From a virus, in the IMG/VR virus record IMGVR_UViG_3300042868_010004, positions 62,001 through 126,000 of that record: a stretch of 64,000 bases of DNA. The stretch is one strand, 5' to 3'. A model generated the notes under the pieces. The model ran no database searches and was not told the DNA's origin. It was given only the letters and a program-made list of their open reading frames with translations. Below, piece by piece: positions 1 through 6,660 of this stretch (position 1 is its first letter; the number at the start of each line of letters is the position of its first letter). The translations under genes and the position numbers were made by a program.

Positions 1-135
1 CTTGTTCAAGAATTTATTCGTGAGCGAATTTACGCGAAGTCTGCCCGACCGCTGACCGACCCGTTTGCTGACATTCGGAAAAATCCCGATAAGTATAAGG
101 CTCTGCAAGATATTCTGAATAAGCATAAGAAGTAA
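1..135 (+). CDS. C-terminal end of an upstream protein (partial)
   Basis: The first frame is open from the window edge to a TAA at 133-135. It encodes 44 residues that are basic and helical-looking and end in KHKK. The protein is not recognised. It lies on the same strand as the head-tail joining genes and is followed by a good terminator, so it is the last gene of the previous transcription unit, which would be expected to hold head genes. Confidence 0.7.
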   Translation, partial: LVQEFIRERIYAKSARPLTDPFADIRKNPDKYKALQDILNKHKK

Positions 136-161
136 CTCGGTCTTTCTAATCCAAAACCAAA

Positions 162-200
162 AAGTGTAACCTCTAAAGCGGGTTACGCTTTTTTATTTTT
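162..200 (+). terminator. Rho-independent terminator
   Basis: An 8-bp stem (GTGTAACC with GGTTACGC, one G-T pair) and a 9-nt loop are followed by a T-rich tail (TTTTTTATTTTT). It ends the unit that includes the partial gene at the window edge. The left arm happens to contain GTGTAAC, the same core as the putative late promoter element. Confidence 0.8.
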
Positions 201-223
201 TAATACCAACCATCCTATCCCTC

Positions 224-745
224 ATGTCTTGCAACTATATATATAATCTAGCTTCTGGTATCTGGGAAGACATTGGGCAACCCACAGCGACTTCCATACA
301 ATATATCTCCGGCTGGCTGGTCGCGGATTCAAACTTAGGTAAGCTGAATAATGCTGTCAATACCTGCTATTCCGGTGTCTCTGGATGTGTCGATCCGGTC
401 ATTAGCGGGGATGAGCAAGCCATTTACAAAGACCTGTATTTAATTTCTTATTATGGTCGTCAAGCCACCGCCTTTCTTGGAGCCGCCGGGATCGACCAGT
501 GGTTGGAAATCAAAGACGATGTTAGTTCAATCAAAAGGCAGAATAAGAATGAGCTAAGTAAATCATTTATAGCCCTACAAAAACAGACGCAAGAAGATCT
601 CCGTGATAAGATCTTCGCTTATGAGCGCAATCGAGCCCAACCCGCCGTTATTGATATGGGTAGCGGTGATGAAATTGTCTATCAAGATTACGTCAATGAG
701 AGAAATACTCGGGCGAATGGTCCGGGCGGAACCTGTGGCTGTTAA
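224..745 (+). CDS. Probable head-tail joining protein
   Basis: 173 residues, not recognised by family. The N-terminal half has the SG-rich turns common in this phage's virion proteins (SGVSG, ISGD). The second half is charged and probably helical (about residues 95-140), and the protein ends in GPGGTCGC. The ATG has no Shine-Dalgarno sequence but a pyrimidine-rich leader, as for most genes here. Its place between the head side and the tail tube gene is the slot where siphoviruses keep head-completion proteins. That role is inferred from position only. Confidence 0.6.
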   Translation: MSCNYIYNLASGIWEDIGQPTATSIQYISGWLVADSNLGKLNNAVNTCYSGVSGCVDPVISGDEQAIYKDLYLISYYGRQATAFLGAAGIDQWLEIKDDVSSIKRQNKNELSKSFIALQKQTQEDLRDKIFAYERNRAQPAVIDMGSGDEIVYQDYVNERNTRANGPGGTCGC

Positions 746-771
746 GACAAACTTCTGACTGAACCTATCTC

Positions 772-1233
772 ATGCCCTCTTTAATTTCTCCGACTGAAGA
801 TGCCTCATACAGAGCAGCAATAACTGACTTGCACGATACTTGGGCCAAGCCGATTGTTATTTTTTCTACTCGGAAGAGGGTGGTTATCTCAACTAATCCG
901 AATCACAATTTCCTGTATGCTACGGGACCAAATCAAACTCAAACTGCTGACGAAGTAGTTAAAACAGAGGGAGCGGCCCGCATACATTACAAGAGGGAAC
1001 TTCAAACTGCCGACTTGGCAAAAAATACTTCCGGCACGGCCTCCGATCAATTTAATACATCCCGGAAGGATTGGGACGTTAAGTTGATTGTCACAAAAGA
1101 CATCAAAACCCTGATTGAAAAAGCGGAACGGATAGAGTTCAACGATCAGATTTTCCAAGTTCATACTGACCCGCGTCCACACGGAGTTGTTTCATACCAG
1201 TTTTACAACTTCTATCTCAAAGCCCTGAATTAA
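772..1233 (+). CDS. Probable head-tail joining protein
   Basis: 153 residues, no recognisable domain. It is mixed alpha/beta with a conserved-looking end (GVVSYQFYNFYLKAL). It sits 26 nt after the previous gene and 48 nt before the next one in a colinear block of four genes leading to the tail tube gene. By synteny with siphophage head-tail connector modules it may be an adaptor or stopper. The antisense frame is a shadow. Confidence 0.6.
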   Translation: MPSLISPTEDASYRAAITDLHDTWAKPIVIFSTRKRVVISTNPNHNFLYATGPNQTQTADEVVKTEGAARIHYKRELQTADLAKNTSGTASDQFNTSRKDWDVKLIVTKDIKTLIEKAERIEFNDQIFQVHTDPRPHGVVSYQFYNFYLKALN

Positions 1234-1281
1234 ACAAAAAAGTTTTCTTAATACAGCCCCCTTTGATTTCCAGTCTCCTTC

Positions 1282-1896
1282 ATGGCCTCCTTTAACCGCA
1301 TTAACTTCCAAAGAGAAGTCTCAGCTCAAATCCGAAATAAGGCATTTCCGGTTATGGCAGCGCGCACGCGGGGCTTCTTCGAGCGGGAAAAAGACCGAAT
1401 GCTTTCTGAATTTGAATCCCATCCGGTCACGAAAGAACTGCAATCACCTTCTGATTCCTCTCAATTTCTGTCCCAAGGCAATCTCGTTGGTTTATTCGGT
1501 TATGAAGATGCGACAGGCGAAGTTGATAAAGTCCGTGAGAATTTAGAGCAAACCAGTATTGTTTTCTTGGATCGTGGTCGCGTTGATAAGGATGGCAGGT
1601 ATGTAATTAGAGTCAAAGCGGAAACCCCTTCGGTTGCCCTGTTGAATGAGGAAACGGAATTACCTTGGCAGAGCAAGGGGCTTGTTGATGCGGTCGAATT
1701 GGGCGTTAGTGGATTCTTCCGGACCTTGTTTGGTGGCGGGTTTGAAGGTTCGCGCTCGGGCGAAGGCATTCAGGTTAAAAACAAAGTCAGGGATGAGTCA
1801 TTTAGTGGTATCGGTCGCGGTGGTTATCTCCGTGGCATTCTCCGGCGTTTCGCCCAAAGGGTTCGTAGCGGGCCTATAACCAGAGGACAATCATAA
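1282..1896 (+). CDS. Probable head-tail joining protein, gp10-like by position
   Basis: 204 residues. A basic helical N-terminus (residues 1-40, many Arg) is followed by a central beta-rich part and a Gly/Arg-rich end. Length and position resemble the HK97 gp10-like or neck protein slot, but no diagnostic motif is visible. Its stop TAA overlaps the next ATG by one base at 1896, indicating translational coupling. Alternative frames in this region are shadows. Confidence 0.55.
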   Translation: MASFNRINFQREVSAQIRNKAFPVMAARTRGFFEREKDRMLSEFESHPVTKELQSPSDSSQFLSQGNLVGLFGYEDATGEVDKVRENLEQTSIVFLDRGRVDKDGRYVIRVKAETPSVALLNEETELPWQSKGLVDAVELGVSGFFRTLFGGGFEGSRSGEGIQVKNKVRDESFSGIGRGGYLRGILRRFAQRVRSGPITRGQS

Positions 1897-2741
1897 TGAA
1901 AGAAACTTTTAATCATAAGGCAACCTCTTCTTTCTATCTCTGGTTTGATAATTATCTACTAGACAAAGGAGAAGCCTTTATAAATGAAACCGGTATTTTC
2001 TATCCAACCGTAGATGAACAAATTCCGGGCTTTAACGTCCTTTCCTCTTCTTATAAACAATTCGTTTGGGACGATAGCGTTTCCGGCTCTACAGTTATTT
2101 CCGGTGTATATCCAAGCGGAAATCAGACCTTGATTCAAAGGGGGCAGGATGGCCTCAAAGTTGATTATCAGAATGGTCGGATTTTAAGCACGGGCAATCT
2201 CTCCTCTCCGTTATATTCGGGTGTTTTTTCACGAAAAGAATTTAATACCTATCTCACCAATGAGAGGGATCTGCCTTTGGTTTTCGAGAAAGTCATGGGC
2301 AACAACCCGAATCTTGACGCCCCCGCAACGGGCATAGAACCGAATACCTATGCGGCTCCCTGCTGCATCATATCAATGTCGTCCTCTCAGAACGCCCCTT
2401 TTGCTTTCGGTGGAATGGACCAAACAGATGTTACGGCTAGAGTTTTGATTGTATCAAAGGATATGTGGCAAATGGACGGGATACTTTCGATCTTCCGTGA
2501 TTCAAATAACTTAAAAATTCCATTAATTCCAGCCTCTGGTCTTCCGTTGGATTTTTATGGAGACCTCAAGTTTAACTATAACTATCGGGAATTATTCAAT
2601 CAATTTTGCGGAAATGGCTTTTATGTTGATAAAGTTATAGCCTCAAAAGTCTCCGAACGGACAAATAAAAATTCAACCTACTTCGTCTCCTCTTTGGAGT
2701 TTCAATTAGCATCTTTCCGCTACCCCCGCTCAGACCTATAA
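1896..2741 (+). CDS. Putative tail terminator or tail completion protein
   Basis: 281 residues. It contains a CC pair near residue 153, a large beta-rich segment, and an end (about residue 265 onward) reading SLEFQLASFRYP. It directly precedes the separately promoted tail tube gene, where siphophages usually place the tail terminator or completion protein. No family is recognised, so the call is positional. AGAGGA lies 8 nt before the ATG, one of the few Shine-Dalgarno-like sequences in the window. Confidence 0.5.
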   Translation: MKETFNHKATSSFYLWFDNYLLDKGEAFINETGIFYPTVDEQIPGFNVLSSSYKQFVWDDSVSGSTVISGVYPSGNQTLIQRGQDGLKVDYQNGRILSTGNLSSPLYSGVFSRKEFNTYLTNERDLPLVFEKVMGNNPNLDAPATGIEPNTYAAPCCIISMSSSQNAPFAFGGMDQTDVTARVLIVSKDMWQMDGILSIFRDSNNLKIPLIPASGLPLDFYGDLKFNYNYRELFNQFCGNGFYVDKVIASKVSERTNKNSTYFVSSLEFQLASFRYPRSDL

Positions 2742-2767
2742 TTATTTTTCTCTTTCGTTCTGAGAAA

Positions 2768-2775
2768 GTGTAAAC
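2768..2775 (+). promoter_or_regulatory. GTGTAAAC element, putative late promoter
   Basis: AGTGTAAAC lies 80 nt upstream of the tail tube gene. Near-identical copies precede 22100, 24493 and 57942, and shorter forms (GTGTAA) precede 12395 and 20112. There is no matching -35 box, as in T4-type late promoters. Promoter function is inferred from repetition and position. Confidence 0.45.
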
Positions 2776-2855
2776 CCTCACTAGGCAATTAGTTTTTATT
2801 CTGTCTGTTTCCCCATTTTTTAAACTCCGTCCAACAATAAGCCCAATCCAATCTT

Positions 2856-3920
2856 ATGTCATTCAATCGTAGAATTTCCCAAACTCAGGGTCTTTTCGTT
2901 TCCCCCACTGGTGTCGCTGGTGTTACTGGTGTCGCTCAAATCTCCCGCGTTCAATCCGTGAATGATGGCTGGGAACTCAATCGTCAGAACGTCAATCAGT
3001 TCGGTCAACTTGCCGCTCTTTCCCGCGAGATTGTTGATGCCCCCACCGTCAATCTTTCCTTCTCTTATTATGTTACCGATGGTGCCGATGAAGAGCGTCT
3101 TGGTTTTGATATTGATGGCGTGAATGGCGCTCTTACTAATATTCTCAATAAGACCCAATCTGAGAAAAATTATTACATTCCCACCGTCCCCGAAGGCGAG
3201 GATCTTGCTGGTGAAGCTGTCGCGAGCATTGTTGATACCCGCGCTATCGGCAACGGTTTCGTATCTTCCTATTCTGTCGAAGGCTCTGTTGGTGGTTTCC
3301 TCACTGCGAATGTCTCTGTTGAAGCCTCTAATGCGGCCTATCACCTTGGCGGCTCTGGCAACCCCAATCCCGCGATTGATCCCCTTGATGGCGACGCCCT
3401 TTCCGGCACTTATACCCTTCCCGTTGGTGTGACTGGTGATGCAGGTCAGCCCATCGTTCTGAAACAAGGCGATCTCAGCCTAAATTTCGGTTCTATTGAT
3501 ACTATCGGTGCGACACTGACCGGTCTTGGTGCCGCCCACATTCAGTCATTCAATCTCAACATCCCGATGGGCCGCGAGCAGCTTCAGCGCCTTGGCAACC
3601 GTTATGCTTATGACCGTCCGCTGACCTTCCCAATTGATGTCACTCTGTCTGTCTCTGCCTTCGTCAATCAGTTGAATACCGGTTCCCTCGCCGAACTGTA
3701 TTGCGGTGACAACAAACATAATATTTCAATCGTTGCTAACAACTCCTGTATTGGTGGCGGGACCGCCGAGATGGTTTACACTCTGAAGGGTGCGACTCTG
3801 GATGCCAAATCCTTCACTTCCTCCATTGGCCCGGCTCAGACTGTCGATCTGACATTTACGGCCTCGGTTGGTGGTCCGAATGATGCAATTAATAACATTC
3901 TGTTCTCTGGCTCCGCCTAA
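2856..3920 (+). CDS. Major tail tube protein
   Basis: 354 residues, beta-rich, with many SG, VTG and GVTG turns. It has its own upstream GTGTAAAC element and its own downstream terminator, the arrangement expected for a highly expressed monocistronic virion gene. It lies between the head-tail joining block and the chaperone/tape measure genes, where siphophage tail tube genes sit. Codon choice is unusually uniform (many C- and T-ending codons, GGT and GGC for Gly), as in highly expressed genes. The family is not recognised directly, so the call rests on position, size and expression signals. The leader is about 70 nt. Confidence 0.7.
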   Translation: MSFNRRISQTQGLFVSPTGVAGVTGVAQISRVQSVNDGWELNRQNVNQFGQLAALSREIVDAPTVNLSFSYYVTDGADEERLGFDIDGVNGALTNILNKTQSEKNYYIPTVPEGEDLAGEAVASIVDTRAIGNGFVSSYSVEGSVGGFLTANVSVEASNAAYHLGGSGNPNPAIDPLDGDALSGTYTLPVGVTGDAGQPIVLKQGDLSLNFGSIDTIGATLTGLGAAHIQSFNLNIPMGREQLQRLGNRYAYDRPLTFPIDVTLSVSAFVNQLNTGSLAELYCGDNKHNISIVANNSCIGGGTAEMVYTLKGATLDAKSFTSSIGPAQTVDLTFTASVGGPNDAINNILFSGSA

Positions 3921-3942
3921 TAAGGAAAATAAAATTCATAAT

Positions 3943-3975
3943 TAACCCATTCAGGTTTTTCTGAGTGGGTTTTTT
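3943..3975 (+). terminator. Terminator after the tail tube gene
   Basis: AACCCA(T)TCAG pairs with CTGA(G)TGGGTT around a T-rich loop, followed by TTTTTTATT. It isolates the tail tube gene as a single transcription unit. Confidence 0.85.
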
Positions 3976-3976
3976 A

Positions 3977-4005
3977 TTGACTAAAAAGGAGGAAATTGTC
4001 ATAAT
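3977..4005 (+). promoter_or_regulatory. Sigma70-type promoter, leaderless start
   Basis: TTGACT, a 17-nt spacer and CATAAT. The -10 box ends 6 nt before the ATG at 4012, so the predicted start site coincides with the start codon. A GGAGG in the spacer cannot act as a ribosome binding site because it lies upstream of the start of transcription. Confidence 0.7.
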
Positions 4006-4011
4006 CTTTAT

Positions 4012-4266
4012 ATGTCTAATGAATCCAAGCAGTCTATCATTCGTTTTTCCGCCGATGCCGCTAAAGATTATATCTGTCTGACTCTAGCGGATGGCCGGGT
4101 ATTTGAAGGTCGGAAGGCCATGAGGGACGTTCAGGTATCTTGGAAGCGGCACTTTGATTCCTATATGGGGTGGATTTCCGTAGAGGATAAAGTGTGGTTT
4201 GATGAAGGCCGGGCAGAACGACTTTACAACGAGCGGATGATTGCCAAGGGTGTCTTTACTTTTTGA
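4012..4266 (+). CDS. Small acidic-basic protein of unknown function
   Basis: 84 residues, not recognised. It reads like a small globular protein that starts with a beta-hairpin (IIRFSADAAKDYICLTLADG) and continues with an aromatic-rich helical part. The start is fixed by the promoter immediately upstream, which gives a leaderless message. It is followed by a separate promoter and a structured leader for the next gene. It lies outside the tail-protein operons and may be a regulatory or accessory protein, but nothing shows this directly. Confidence 0.65.
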   Translation: MSNESKQSIIRFSADAAKDYICLTLADGRVFEGRKAMRDVQVSWKRHFDSYMGWISVEDKVWFDEGRAERLYNERMIAKGVFTF

Positions 4267-4276
4267 AACTTTGCTC

Positions 4277-4443
4277 TTGACTAATCCTTAAAGATTTTAA
4301 ATACTATCTTTGTTAGGCGCTTGGAGCCTAATTGTTCTTTGTCCGTAAAGTTGTTAGTAGAAAACGCTCAGAACTTTACCGCTAATAACGGTCATTTGAA
4401 AGCAACAAGCGCCCCAAAGGTCCAATCCCGATGGGGCTATTTT
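4277..4443 (+). promoter_or_regulatory. Promoter and structured leader of the HTH-like gene
   Basis: TTGACT (4277) and TACTAT (4302) with a 19-nt spacer predict a start near 4313. The 130-nt leader begins with a hairpin (TTAGGC with GCCTAA, 4313-4331). It then has an 8-bp inverted repeat GTAAAGTT/AACTTTAC with a 19-nt gap. It ends with GCCCC/GGGGC closing just before the ATG, where it could mask or expose the start. The GTTAGGC at 4312 resembles an attC R box by chance. Confidence 0.45.
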
Positions 4444-4713
4444 ATGAATCTTAATCGCTTCTCCATTCTAAACAGACTCAATCAGGAACAGATAAAGGAA
4501 TTATCCGAATCTTTCGGGTTTTCCTACTCTGAATTTCGTGAGGCCACAACCGGAAGGTATTTTAATGAAAAAATTTGCGATAAGATATGCAAGATGCTAG
4601 GCTATCGTCAGTGGTATCCGAAGTATTGGCCGAAGAATATGCCATATAACGGTTTAATGAATAAGGAAATGGGTAAAAAAATTCAAAAAAGAAAAGAAAA
4701 AGCAAAAAAGTAA
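4444..4713 (+). CDS. Small HTH-like basic protein
   Basis: 89 residues from the ATG at 4444; a longer frame to a TTG at 4321 would translate through the structured leader and is rejected. Residues 10-50 (LNQEQIKELSESFGFS, then a second helical pair ending KICKMLGY) fit a lambda-repressor-type helix-turn-helix. The C-terminus is a lysine-rich tail, so a DNA-binding role is plausible but not proven. It is the last phage gene before the cassette-bearing interval. Confidence 0.55.
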   Translation: MNLNRFSILNRLNQEQIKELSESFGFSYSEFREATTGRYFNEKICDKICKMLGYRQWYPKYWPKNMPYNGLMNKEMGKKIQKRKEKAKK

Positions 4714-4757
4714 TTCTAGAATATCGTTCTTTCGTGTAAAATATTGATAAGGTCCGA

Positions 4758-4966
4758 TAAAAGCGTGAAAAAACGCTACAATTGCGCCAGCCTCTAACGG
4801 GATTTCCCACAATGCAGTTTGTGCCCGGACCAGCGCACTTTTGGTAAAACGGTTTACCGATGGGAGTAAGCAGCCTACTTAATTAAAGGGCGGACGTAAA
4901 AATCCGCGCAGGACCGAAGCAAATGTGGGCGAGACCGGTAGAGATTCAATCTCGCCGCCTTTTTCA
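4758..4966 (+). ncRNA. Structured RNA candidate ending in a terminator
   Basis: The interval has no credible ORF but a chain of hairpins: AGCGT/ACGCT (4761), GTGC/GCAC (4821), GGTAAA/TTTACC (4843), GCGGA/TCCGC (4890). A terminator follows at 4928-4965. A GTGTAAAA element lies at 4734. The stretch from TTAAAGGG (4884) to GAGACCGG (4931) loosely resembles the core of cobalamin riboswitches, but the conserved CCCGC is missing. No gene follows on this strand. The family is unknown. Confidence 0.4.
4928..4965 (+). terminator. Terminator of the structured RNA candidate
   Basis: A 7-bp stem GGCGAGA/TCTCGCC with a 15-nt loop is followed by GCCTTTTTC. Its left arm overlaps GAGACCGG, the segment that would be the 3' box in a cobalamin-riboswitch reading. 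Confidence 0.65.
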
Positions 4967-5024
4967 GTGGCCCTTTGGGGTAATAGTCTCGCTTTTCGAA
5001 AGAAAGATTGGGCTGATGGGCGTA

Positions 5025-5061
5025 GTCCTAATTCACCACCCCGCTAGGGTGGATTGTGGAC
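5025..5061 (+). repeat. Hairpin
   Basis: GTCC/GGAC closes an internal loop and a 6-bp stem CCACCC/GGGTGG with a 5-nt loop. There is no T tail, so it is not a terminator. It may be part of the adjacent structured RNA or a separate element. Confidence 0.4.
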
Positions 5062-5099
5062 TTTTGGGACAGTAAAACAAAAGAGGTTCGTCGTTTGTG

Positions 5100-5217
5100 C
5101 TAACATGAATTAAAAAAAATGTATTTGTTGGCGAAAAAACCTGTTTTTGAGACAATCCGGCAAAGCCGGACAATCACCAAACGGGTAACTTCCAACAGTG
5201 GCAACTTTTTGAGTTAG
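5100..5217. repeat. Long nested hairpin in a gene-free stretch
   Basis: Four inverted pairs are nested in register: CTAAC/GTTAG (5100, 5213), TGTTGG/CCAACA (5126, 5192), CCTGTTT/AAACGGG (5140, 5179) and TCCGGC/GCCGGA (5156, 5165). The whole can fold into a stem of about 118 nt. The outer CTAAC/GTTAG recalls attC R boxes, but the spacers are too long and unequal, and the flanking bases break the R consensus. I do not call it attC. It may be a very decayed site or an RNA stem. Confidence 0.45.
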
Positions 5218-5366
5218 CCCAATGAAGACCCAGAGCAAAACAAAACTTTTTCCGAGCAAAAAGATTTTCTTTTGATTTTCGCAAAGCCTCAAATTTCAAT
5301 CACCGCAAAAGTCTTTTCCAAAACCCGGCGAAACGAAAACGGCAAGCTCTGTCTAACGTTTAATCT

Positions 5367-5472
5367 TACCGAATTCGGTATCTTTAACGATCAATAAGAA
5401 AACGATTGTCGTTAAGAACGAATCAAAATCATTTGATAGTTTCTGCCGACCTATCGGTGTGTTTGACTATCA
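5367..5472. repeat. Cluster of inverted repeats in a gene-free stretch
   Basis: A perfect 14-bp palindrome (TACCGAATTCGGTA, 5367) is followed by TTAACGA/TCGTTAA (5384, 5409), then TGATAGT/ACTATCA (5434, 5466) enclosing CCGA/TCGG (5446, 5454). The short string AACGAT recurs at 5387, 5402 and 5480. Such density suggests a protein-binding or replication-type region, but no function can be assigned. Between 5218 and 5366 I see only A-rich and T-rich sequence without a gene. Confidence 0.4.
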
Positions 5473-5493
5473 TATTTCAACGATTGTATTTAG

Positions 5494-5522
5494 CCCCACA
5501 CCCCCCTACCCCCCCTCGCCCG
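5494..5522 (-). other. G-rich tract on the minus strand with a KOPS-like octamer
   Basis: The minus strand carries G runs of 7, 6 and 4 that could form a G-quadruplex. It includes GGGTAGGG (5504-5511), which fits the E. coli FtsK-orienting consensus GGGNAGGG. In such a G-rich tract the match may be accidental. Confidence 0.4.
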
Positions 5523-5554
5523 TTTTGGCCCGCGCCGCCCGCCGAAATTCGCTC

Positions 5555-5583
5555 TTGACTTTTTTGCGAAAATCTTGAACAAT
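5555..5583 (+). promoter_or_regulatory. Sigma70-type promoter at the left edge of the cassette array
   Basis: TTGACT, a 17-nt spacer and AACAAT are followed 9 nt later by an ATG (5593). The frame from that ATG runs only about nine codons before entering the attC site at 5621. This looks like the start of a + strand gene cut off where the array begins, though it could be fortuitous. Confidence 0.35.
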
Positions 5584-5620
5584 ACCCAAATCATGACAAC
5601 CAATCCAAATTCTAATTCAG

Positions 5621-5719
5621 ATCTAACGTCAAAGATGAGCGAGACGGATGATTGGCACTGGACGTGCGTAAGCACGGACTGTGACAAGCATACGGCTTCG
5701 CTCCATCGCTTTGTTAGGC
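5621..5719 (-). other. attC recombination site A (integron cassette)
   Basis: Outer boxes ATCTAAC (5621) and GTTAGGC (5713) match RYYYAAC/GTTRRRY. Spacers are 6 nt (left) and 5 nt (right). The inner boxes pair as GATGAGCGA with TCGCTCCATC, leaving one unpaired base in the right arm. The imperfect stem continues through the site to CGTGC/GCACG in the middle. The extra base lies in the arm nearest the minus-strand gene, as expected for a minus-oriented attC. Site length is 99 bp. Confidence 0.85.
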
Positions 5720-5755
5720 TTCTTTTTTTTAATTTTTCTGATAAAACGGAAAAAA

Positions 5756-6046
5756 TTAGCGAGGACCGTTCCGTTTCAATTCAGCTATCTGAGCAAGAAT
5801 ACCATCAAAGATTGGATGCACTGTCTCGCCTTCCTCCTGAACTTTAATGGAAAACACAACGGTAAGAACCGAACCTTTCTTCGGCTGAATATTCTTTTCT
5901 TTTAATGTCTGCTCTATGGCAAGAATCGCACCATCAATTGAAAGATCATGTGGGGCGACGACTCTCCAAACCCCCTCGGTTACTGGGTCGATTAGCTCAA
6001 CCACATTTGGAGCCTTCTTTGTGAACTGAAACTTTAAGTTACTCAT
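5756..6046 (-). CDS. Small cassette-encoded protein, paralogue of its neighbour
   Basis: 96 residues, starting at an internal ATG that opens with MSNLKFQFTKK; the longer frame begins in non-coding sequence. The family is not recognised. It resembles the protein at 6198-6485 in layout: a beta-rich first third, a segment PHDLSIDGAILAIEQTLKEK matching DHELSFESAKKAVVDF, then a hydrophobic strand and a helical end with basic residues. Its stop lies 36 nt from attC site A, the usual gene-to-attC spacing, so it is the last gene of a two-gene cassette. Confidence 0.6.
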   Translation of the reverse strand: MSNLKFQFTKKAPNVVELIDPVTEGVWRVVAPHDLSIDGAILAIEQTLKEKNIQPKKGSVLTVVFSIKVQEEGETVHPIFDGILAQIAELKRNGPR

Positions 6047-6197
6047 TTTTCTGATTTTTCTATGATTACTAATACAAACAAAGTAAATTCCGACCAACAA
6101 CCCGACTACTCCGATAACCTAGTTGATACCGGAGTTAGAATGTGCCGGGACGACGAAAATAAATCCCTCACCGTATCCGTGGATGAATCCACTTTCA

Positions 6198-6485
6198 CTA
6201 TTCCCTTTTCCTTTCTTGAATCTGTCGTAACAGGCTTAATTCTTCAGGGCTGGGCAGGCCGTGTGCTGCCACCTGATTATCTGGATCAACTTTTAATATC
6301 ACTACCGGCGGGAGGTAAGGATCTATTCCGTCCCTGATGCGCTTGCTTCTGAAATCGACTACCGCTTTCTTAGCGGACTCAAAAGATAGTTCATGATCAG
6401 AGAATACCCAATATGTGATTTTTAGTCCGGGGTCACGGACACCGATCATGTGTTTTGGTGGAACCTCTTTGATGAAGTCGCTCAT
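6198..6485 (-). CDS. Small cassette-encoded protein, paralogue of its neighbour
   Basis: 95 residues, unrecognised, start ATG at 6485. The ATG lies 77 nt after the cassette boundary in attC site B, giving a normal cassette leader. It shares the DHELSFESAKKAV region and overall organisation with the 5756-6046 protein. No attC was found in the 151-bp gap between them, so both genes belong to one cassette, or the site between them has been lost. Confidence 0.6.
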   Translation of the reverse strand: MSDFIKEVPPKHMIGVRDPGLKITYWVFSDHELSFESAKKAVVDFRSKRIRDGIDPYLPPVVILKVDPDNQVAAHGLPSPEELSLLRQIQERKRE

Positions 6486-6562
6486 GGTAATAATTTTTTA
6501 ATTTATGAATAACGCTAACGAAAAACAAATCGGCGCGGAAGCGCCTTCTGATGGCTCGGTGT

Positions 6563-6660
6563 GCCTAACGCCCCAGCCTACCCATGACACTGATTGGCAC
6601 GAATCGTGCGCAGCACGAGGCGTGACAAGCAGGGGCATTGGGTGCGGCGCTTCGTTAGGC
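6563..6660 (-). other. attC recombination site B
   Basis: GCCTAAC (6563) and GTTAGGC (6654) are perfect R boxes, with 6-nt and 5-nt spacers. The inner boxes GCCTACCC and GGGTGCGGC pair with one extra base in the right arm, the same position as in site A. The central part (TTGGCAC, CGTGCG, AGCACG, GTGACAAGCA) is clearly homologous to site A, so the two belong to one attC family. Site length is 98 bp. The site follows the 6707 gene by 46 nt. Confidence 0.88.

Noticed and set aside
4312-4332. GTTAGGC followed by GCCTAAT, resembling attC R boxes
   Set aside because: The two are 7 nt apart with no inner boxes; they form a small hairpin at the predicted start of a leader.
4321-4443. Upstream extension of the HTH-like ORF from a TTG
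   Set aside because: It would translate a structured leader full of inverted repeats; the ATG at 4444 is the better start.
4921-4965. tRNA-like reading around GAGATTCAATCTC
   Set aside because: The loop size and missing acceptor and anticodon arms do not fit a tRNA or tmRNA end; it is better explained as a terminator.
5110-5292. Minus-strand ORF of 60 codons
   Set aside because: It reads through the long nested hairpin and has no start signal; treated as non-coding.
5349-5355. GTCTAAC matching the R-box consensus
   Set aside because: No partner GTTRRRY with matching inner boxes was found at attC distance.
6062-6337. + strand ORF (MITNTNKVNSDQQ)
   Set aside because: The N-terminal half could be real, but the second half is antisense to a better supported cassette gene. 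No start signals were found.
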